A stretch of DNA of 20,000 nucleotides from contig CAUYUJ010014268.1 of the NCBI GenBank assembly GCA_963575745.1, positions 132,501-152,500 of the forward strand. Direction: 5' to 3'. The translations under genes were made by a program, and so were the position numbers. The first letter of the stretch is position 1, and each line of letters opens with the position of its first letter. The notes beneath the pieces are model-generated. The model had not been told where the DNA came from and ran no database searches. It saw only the letters and a program-made list of their open reading frames with translations. Positions 15,676 to 20,000 of this stretch are shown here, piece after piece. This DNA is from Prorocentrum cordatum (lineage: Eukaryota > Sar > Dinophyceae > Prorocentrales > Prorocentraceae).

Positions 15676-15872
15676 AGGAATCGAGGGTTAATTGTATCTG
15701 TGTGTTTCTTCCTCTCCTGATCCTTCCTCCCTCCCCCTGCCCTCCGCACAGCCTCCACTCGCCGTCGCTGCCAATCCACCACCGTGCCTCTCTACGCGAG
15801 GCGCGGTTGGTAGGATGCCGGGTGCTGTCTGAGCAACCCTGAGGCCGTGCAGATCTATAAAACAGAACTTGT
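15676..15872. other. Anonymous spacer
   Basis: No repeat or gene recognised. A minus-strand frame of 193 codons covers 15383-15964 but includes the duplicated AT-rich segment and shows no domain. Confidence 0.5.
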
Positions 15873-15978
15873 ACTGTTAGATCTATTTTTGGTGTTAGAT
15901 CTATTTTCGGGCGGGCGGGTGGTAATGGGGGGTGGTCAATCTTCTGAGGTCGGGCGGGTGGCAATGGGGGGTGCCCTG
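15873..15978 (+). repeat. Short direct repeats with G-quadruplex-type sequence
   Basis: GTTAGATCTATTTT occurs twice (about 15877 and 15893), then GGGCGGGTGGYAATGGGGGGTG twice (about 15912 and 15953). The run at 15909-15932 has four G-tracts of at least three with loops of up to seven bases, which fits a G-quadruplex motif. Confidence 0.75.
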
Positions 15979-16329
15979 GAACGGGGGGGGCGAAGAGACT
16001 GGCCCGGAAGGGGGCACCCGAGGGCCCCTTTTGGGAGCCCGCAGGGGCCCCGAAGGAGCCCCGAGGTGCCCCTTCGGGGGCCCTCTCCTCCGCCTCCCGC
16101 GCAGGTCACCCCCCGACTGCCGCCCGGCCGAGCCTCGGGAGCGGCCAGGAGGGGGGTGCCCAAGAGGGGGGGGGGTGCAAATCGTGACCGGCGGCATGTG
16201 CGCGGCCCAGCGGGGGGGGCCAGGGACGTCGTGAGATGAGAGGAGGCGCCAGGACAGCCGGGGAACTATCTATCATGGCCCACGCCACGAGATCCACCAC
16301 CCCCCTCCCCTAGTCGTCCCCCCCCCTCT
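15979..16329. other. G-rich low-complexity region
   Basis: Long G runs (up to about ten at 16165-16175) alternate with C-rich stretches. No coding signal. Confidence 0.6.
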
Positions 16330-17040
16330 TTGCCGCCCCCGAGGAGAGAAGGGCCCCCTTCCCCTCCCTCCCGGTCACAGTGCTCCCCGCGGGCACGGCT
16401 CCCTCTCTCTGCGCTCCCCGGGCGGCTCGCCCGGCGCTCCCCGGGAGGCCTCCGAGGCGAGCCGGGACGGCCACCGAGGTCGCCAAGGCGGTCCGGCCCT
16501 GCCTCACGAGGCACCCAACCGCACCCAACAAGACCCCGAGACACGCCGAGGAGCACCGCGAGGCTCCCGAGACACCACCGAGAGTTTCACGGTGCAGTCC
16601 AGATAGACCCAAGTCACTCCCAACACCTGCACCCCCCCATCAAGTGTTTGCAGGTACTCCCGTTCCCACGCACATCGGCTCAAGAAGAAGGACCACACAG
16701 GACCCGCCGTGAGGACCTAGACAAAAGCCCGAAGAGCCCAATGCGAGTCTCTAGAAGCCCCCCCCCCAGGCGGCCCAATACAGCCCCAAGAGGGCCCAAA
16801 GACGACCAGAGAAAGACACTGGACAGCCCCAGAGGGCCCCAAGGGCAAGTCAGGGCCGAAGAAGCGCCCAAGTTAACCCCAAGAGACTCCCCAGACGGCC
16901 GAGATGGCCCAATGACGGCACCCAGATGGCCCAAGAGAGCTCCGACACGGCCCCAGAGCGCCTGGCAGGAGCCCAGGAGGTCCCCTAGAAGACGGCCCCA
17001 GCAGCCGCCCACGAGAGCCCCTCAGGGCACAGGCACGAGG
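16330..17040. repeat. Degenerate GGCCCCAAG-type minisatellite
   Basis: Loosely repeated CCCAAGAGGGCCC and GAGRCCCC motifs give a Pro/Arg frame of 299 codons on plus (16330-17229) and a Gly/Leu/Ser frame on minus. Openness on both strands and low complexity make a real protein unlikely. Confidence 0.5.
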
Positions 17041-17269
17041 AGGTCTCACGTGCTGTGGCCCTCTGGGCAGCACTCGAAGCATCGACAGAGCAAGCGCCGC
17101 ACTGGCGCGGCGGTGGGGCTTGCCGCGGGCAGCCGGACGGCTCCTCCTCGCCGCACCACCGTGCGTGCCGGTGTGGCGGTCGGGCCGAGTCGCCTCGACG
17201 TGTCTCGCCACCCCTGGTCCGAACGTTGAGACAATCCACAGACTTAGCGGCTGGTCGGTGACCCGCTTG
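17041..17269. other. Anonymous GC-rich spacer
   Basis: Open in several frames on both strands; no domain or repeat recognised. Confidence 0.45.
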
Positions 17270-17620
17270 CAAGACATGCTCTCGCTGGAGGCTGCCTGAT
17301 CCGAGAGGCTTGGCACATGAGAAGGCGCGCTGCTTTCGACATCAGGCTGTCGCCGGAGGCTTCCGTATGCGTCCTGCTGCCAGAGTGCCTGAGCATCGAT
17401 CGAAGCATCAGGCTCCCGCTGCAAACGTCCTGCCTTCTGTGCTCTGAAAGCGTCACGGACCCAACAACTACACGGATGCGAACAACAACTGTGTTCAAGA
17501 CTGGGCTCTCGCCCGAGACTTCCTCGCATCTCATTATCCAGCATGAGCAAAACAGCTGCAATGTTGGATGGTCGTACCTTTTCAAAACCGCGCTCCGCGT
17601 ATAGCTTTCTAAATTGTTGA
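17270..17620 (+). repeat. Degenerate ~80-bp satellite, segment 5
   Basis: Cores lie near 17344 (GGCTGTCGCCGGAGGCTTCCG) and 17508 (GGGCTCTCGCCCGAGACTTCC), with TTCAARACYGSGCTC at about 17504 and again at about 17582. A minus-strand frame (16873-17889, 338 codons) crosses this satellite; its most protein-like middle part is the satellite itself, so I do not call it a gene. Confidence 0.5.
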
Positions 17621-18155
17621 CCAACCGTGTGAACATATGGAAGAAGATCCCATCTCACGCTGATGATGTGTTTCACCCTACGCAGCCGAGATTTCACACT
17701 CCTGCGCTGACTTATACCTCGATCCATTGATAGAGAAAAATGCACTGCAGCATTAGCAGGGCGTGCTGGGTTTACTGTGGTCAGCCTTCTCCTTGTCTCC
17801 ATTCTCATCCTCTTTCTTCCTGCTCCCCGACCCCTCCTGCTCCCCCATCCCCCATCCTCCCTCCCCATACGCAATCCTCCGATGTGCATTCCATCTCCCC
17901 TTCTCGCCCTCCTCCTCCTCCTTCTGCTTCGTCCCCCCTCAGTCCTTCCTCATTATCCTCCTTTCTTAGGCAAGCTGCTGGGCAATCCCGCCTGTAATGT
18001 CACATGATCCTCCTGTTGCCTGTTGCCTGCCTTGGGGACAGGTCCATTGAGATGCCCCACTGAAACAGTTAATTACTAGCCCCCCCCATCCAAGGAATCC
18101 GTCACCCGAGGAACCAGGGGCGCCATCTGGCTCCTGGGGAAGCGACGTCAAAAGA
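17621..18155. other. Anonymous spacer, pyrimidine-rich from 17770
   Basis: 17770-17970 is C/T-rich without a clean period. The remainder is unique. No gene recognised. Confidence 0.5.
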
Positions 18156-18383
18156 TCCTCCTCCTCCTCCTGCTCCTCCTGCTCCTCCTCCTCCTCCTGC
18201 TCCCTCCTCCTGCTTCCTGCTCCTGCTCCTGCTCCTCCTGCTCCTCCTCCTCCCTCTCCTCCTCCTCCCTCCCTCCTCCTCCCTCCTCCTCCTCCTCCTC
18301 CTCCTCCTCCTCCTCCTCCTCCTCCTCCTCCTCCTCCTCTGGCCTCCTCCTCCTCCTCCTCCTCCTCCCCCTCCTCCTGCCTC
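18156..18383 (+). repeat. (CCT)n / (CTGCTC)n tract
   Basis: About 230 bp of CTC trinucleotides with CTGCTC hexamers at its start. Poly-Glu, Gly and Arg frames on the minus strand come from this. Confidence 0.95.
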
Positions 18384-19184
18384 CCCGTGGCCGGGGAGAC
18401 CGACGGAGAAGGGCGCCCCAGAGGGGGCCCACGCTCGCTCGCCCCGGCGCCCGGAAGAGGAGCGGGGGGGAGCGTCGACGACTCCGAAGGGGGGTGCCCT
18501 GCCGCGGGTGCGCCCCGCAACCCGTGTTGAGGCCCAGTGAAGCGACCGCCCTCTCGAGCGTGCACGTCGCCCTCGCAAGGGGGCACTTTGGTGAGCGCGT
18601 CGCCAGCGCGGCGGACACCCACGGGGCGGATCGCACGCGCGTCGCCCCTCGGGGTGCGGGTCGCCAACCCGCACCCCGAGGGGCGGGCGAGGAACTCGAC
18701 GGAGTTCTCGGCCGCGCCCCGAGGAGCCGGGCCGAACCTCAACGGTGTCTTTCGTCGTCGTGTGCCCCCGCTTTTGCCTCCAATCCGCCTGCGTCGCAGA
18801 ACGAAATCGAAAGGAAAACGGCCCACGAAATCGCCAGAACACCGTTTAGGTCCACCCCTGCCGAGGAGCGCGGGCACCCCGCACCCTGGGGGGCGGGCGA
18901 GGAGCAGCGGTGGCGCCACCCCCCAAGCCACAACGGCCCGGAGGCGACGAGAAGGGCGAACAGCCCCGGGGCGGGAATCACGCGTGTCCCTCTGAGAGCC
19001 TAGCCGAAGGCATGGACCGTCGGCGCCCCGGGCTACACGTGCTGCCCTCTCCTGGGCGATTCGCTCCGCCCCTATCGTCGCGACCATACCCGGCGCAACC
19101 ACACCCGGGGGCGCGGATCGGTGCGTGCCTGTGTAAACCAGGCGCGGCGGGAGCGCGGTGGGTGTCGTCGTGATCGTCGCGATT
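18384..19184. other. GC-rich region with local repeats, no firm gene
   Basis: GC-rich sequence open on both strands. A motif CCGCACCC..GGGGCGGGCGAGGA occurs at about 18669 and 18879, and CCTMAACGGTGTY near 18737 recurs inverted near 18840. A minus-strand frame of 378 codons (17966-19102) ends in the CCT tract and has no recognisable domain. It could hide exons, but I cannot support one. Confidence 0.4.
18643..18685. repeat. Perfect 19-bp-stem hairpin
   Basis: CGCCCCTCGGGGTGCGGGT (18643-18661) is followed by a 5-nt loop (CGCCA) and its exact reverse complement (18667-18685). It is extremely GC-rich. No T run follows, and a bacterial-type terminator is not expected in this genome. Confidence 0.9.

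Positions 19185-19221
<37 letters not shown>
19185..19221 (+). repeat. (CGT)n microsatellite
   Basis: A clean GTC/CGT trinucleotide run of about 12 units, preceded by degenerate copies from about 19166. Confidence 0.95.
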
Positions 19222-19222
<1 letters not shown>

Positions 19223-19575
19223 GCGCTCTCGCTATATCCCCCCTTTTCCTTCTTTCTGTTCCCTCCCTTCTTCTTTCCTCATCCTTCTTCTTACGTTTTA
19301 CTCTTAGTATCCTGATGAGTATTCATAATATTACTGTTATGTTAGCATCCTGATTGTTATTATTATTTGCCTTCTTCTCCTTTCTATCATTATTTTTCTG
19401 TCCCTCTGCAGTCGCCAAGGGGGGGAGGCGCTCTCCTCGCGGGAGGACATCGTGATGCGGGCCCCGCTGTCTGCGGCGGTCTGCTTCACCTCTTGCTCGG
19501 GCCGGCAGCCACGGCCGTCGGGGCGAAGCGAGGGCGCGAGGGAACGCGGGCGGGGGACGCGAGGGGCGAGGAGTA
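19222..19575. other. Anonymous spacer with AT-rich island
   Basis: 19290-19395 is AT-rich (ATCCTGATGAGTATT and ATCCTGATTGTTATT, two similar blocks at about 19310 and 19349). The rest is GC-rich with no gene signal. Confidence 0.5.
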
Positions 19576-19744
19576 CGAGGAGGAGGAGGAGGAGGAGGAG
19601 GAGGAGGAGGAGGAGGAGGAGGAGGAGGAGGAGGAGGAGGAGGATGGAGGATCAGGAGAGACGAGGAGGATGGTGCGGAAATGGAGGATGGGCGGAACGG
19701 GAAGGTAGAGGAGGAGAAACTAGGAGGAGGAGGAGGAGGAGGAA

Positions 19745-19784
<40 letters not shown>

Positions 19785-19795
19785 AGGCGGGGAGG
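19576..19795 (+). repeat. (AGG)n and (GCAGGA)n tracts
   Basis: A pure AGG run at about 19577-19643, then purine-rich sequence, then a clean AGCAGG hexamer run at about 19746-19785. Poly-Glu and Arg frames are artefacts. Confidence 0.95.
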
Positions 19796-19904
19796 ATGAT
19801 GAGGAATGGCGGGGGAAGAGGAGGACGACGAATACCAAGAAGAGGGAGGGGACGAGGGAAGGGAATGGGCCTTCTCAGTCACCACATCCCCTCTCCACCC
19901 CCCC

Positions 19905-20000
19905 ACGTCCTCCTCCTCCACCTCCTCCTCCGCCTATTCCTCCTCCTCCTCCTCCTCGCCCTCCTCCTCCGCCTCCTCCTCCTCCCCCCTTTCCCTCTCC
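19905..20000 (+). repeat. (CCT)n tract reaching the window end
   Basis: CTC/CCG-type pyrimidine repeat that continues to the last base, so its true length is unknown. Confidence 0.9.

Noticed and set aside
16873-17889. 338-codon minus-strand frame with a protein-like middle part
   Set aside because: The protein-like part is the degenerate ~80-bp satellite read in one frame; the ends are low complexity and no domain was recognised.
17966-19102. 378-codon minus-strand frame in the GC-rich region
   Set aside because: It includes the CCT tract, overlaps open plus-strand frames, and has internal nucleotide repeats; no domain was recognised.

Overview
The window most likely comes from a dinoflagellate nuclear genome. 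The decisive evidence is a complete 22-nt dinoflagellate spliced-leader (DinoSL) sequence on the minus strand at 12438-12459, followed directly by a 15-nt partial second copy (12423-12437). High GC, very large amounts of simple and satellite repeat, and the absence of any intact conventional host gene fit this. I cannot name the genus. No rRNA, tRNA or CRISPR array was recognised.

The only convincingly protein-coding region is one minus-strand, APE-type non-LTR retrotransposon (LINE), about 7.8-12.46 kb. In its 5'->3' direction it reads: full DinoSL, partial DinoSL, ORF1 (coiled coil plus putative RNA-binding C-terminus), an apurinic-type endonuclease, a reverse transcriptase with all core motifs, and a decayed C-terminal tail. 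ORF2 is broken. The endonuclease GDxN motif and its final SDH motif lie in different frames, and two adjacent in-frame TGA codons follow the RT domain, after which the same frame stays open for 253 codons. The doubled leader suggests that an ancestor transcript was trans-spliced and copied back into DNA, then trans-spliced again and re-inserted.

The rest is repeat-dominated. 1-1.7 kb: anonymous sequence with a cluster of GTTCTWAGAAC near-palindromes. 1.7-3.15 kb: AGG and CCT tracts and GC-rich duplications. 3.15-7.7 kb: a 1.66-kb foldback-like element bounded by exact 15-bp inverted repeats (3579-5239), a degenerate satellite of about 80-bp period, a 73-bp tandem repeat, a GCTGAG hexamer array, and two copies of a ~160-bp dispersed repeat. 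12.46-13.3 kb: AGG/CCT tracts and an 87-bp hairpin flanked by exact 17-bp direct repeats. 13.3-15.3 kb: purine, CTGCTC and CAT-type low-complexity blocks. 15.3-20 kb: G-rich and degenerate minisatellite sequence, more of the ~80-bp satellite, a long CCT tract, a GC-rich segment with a perfect 19-bp-stem hairpin, and terminal AGG/CCT tracts.

The long open frames over the repeats (poly-Pro, Arg, Glu, Leu, Ile, Cys/Val) come from stop-free repeat units and are not annotated as genes.
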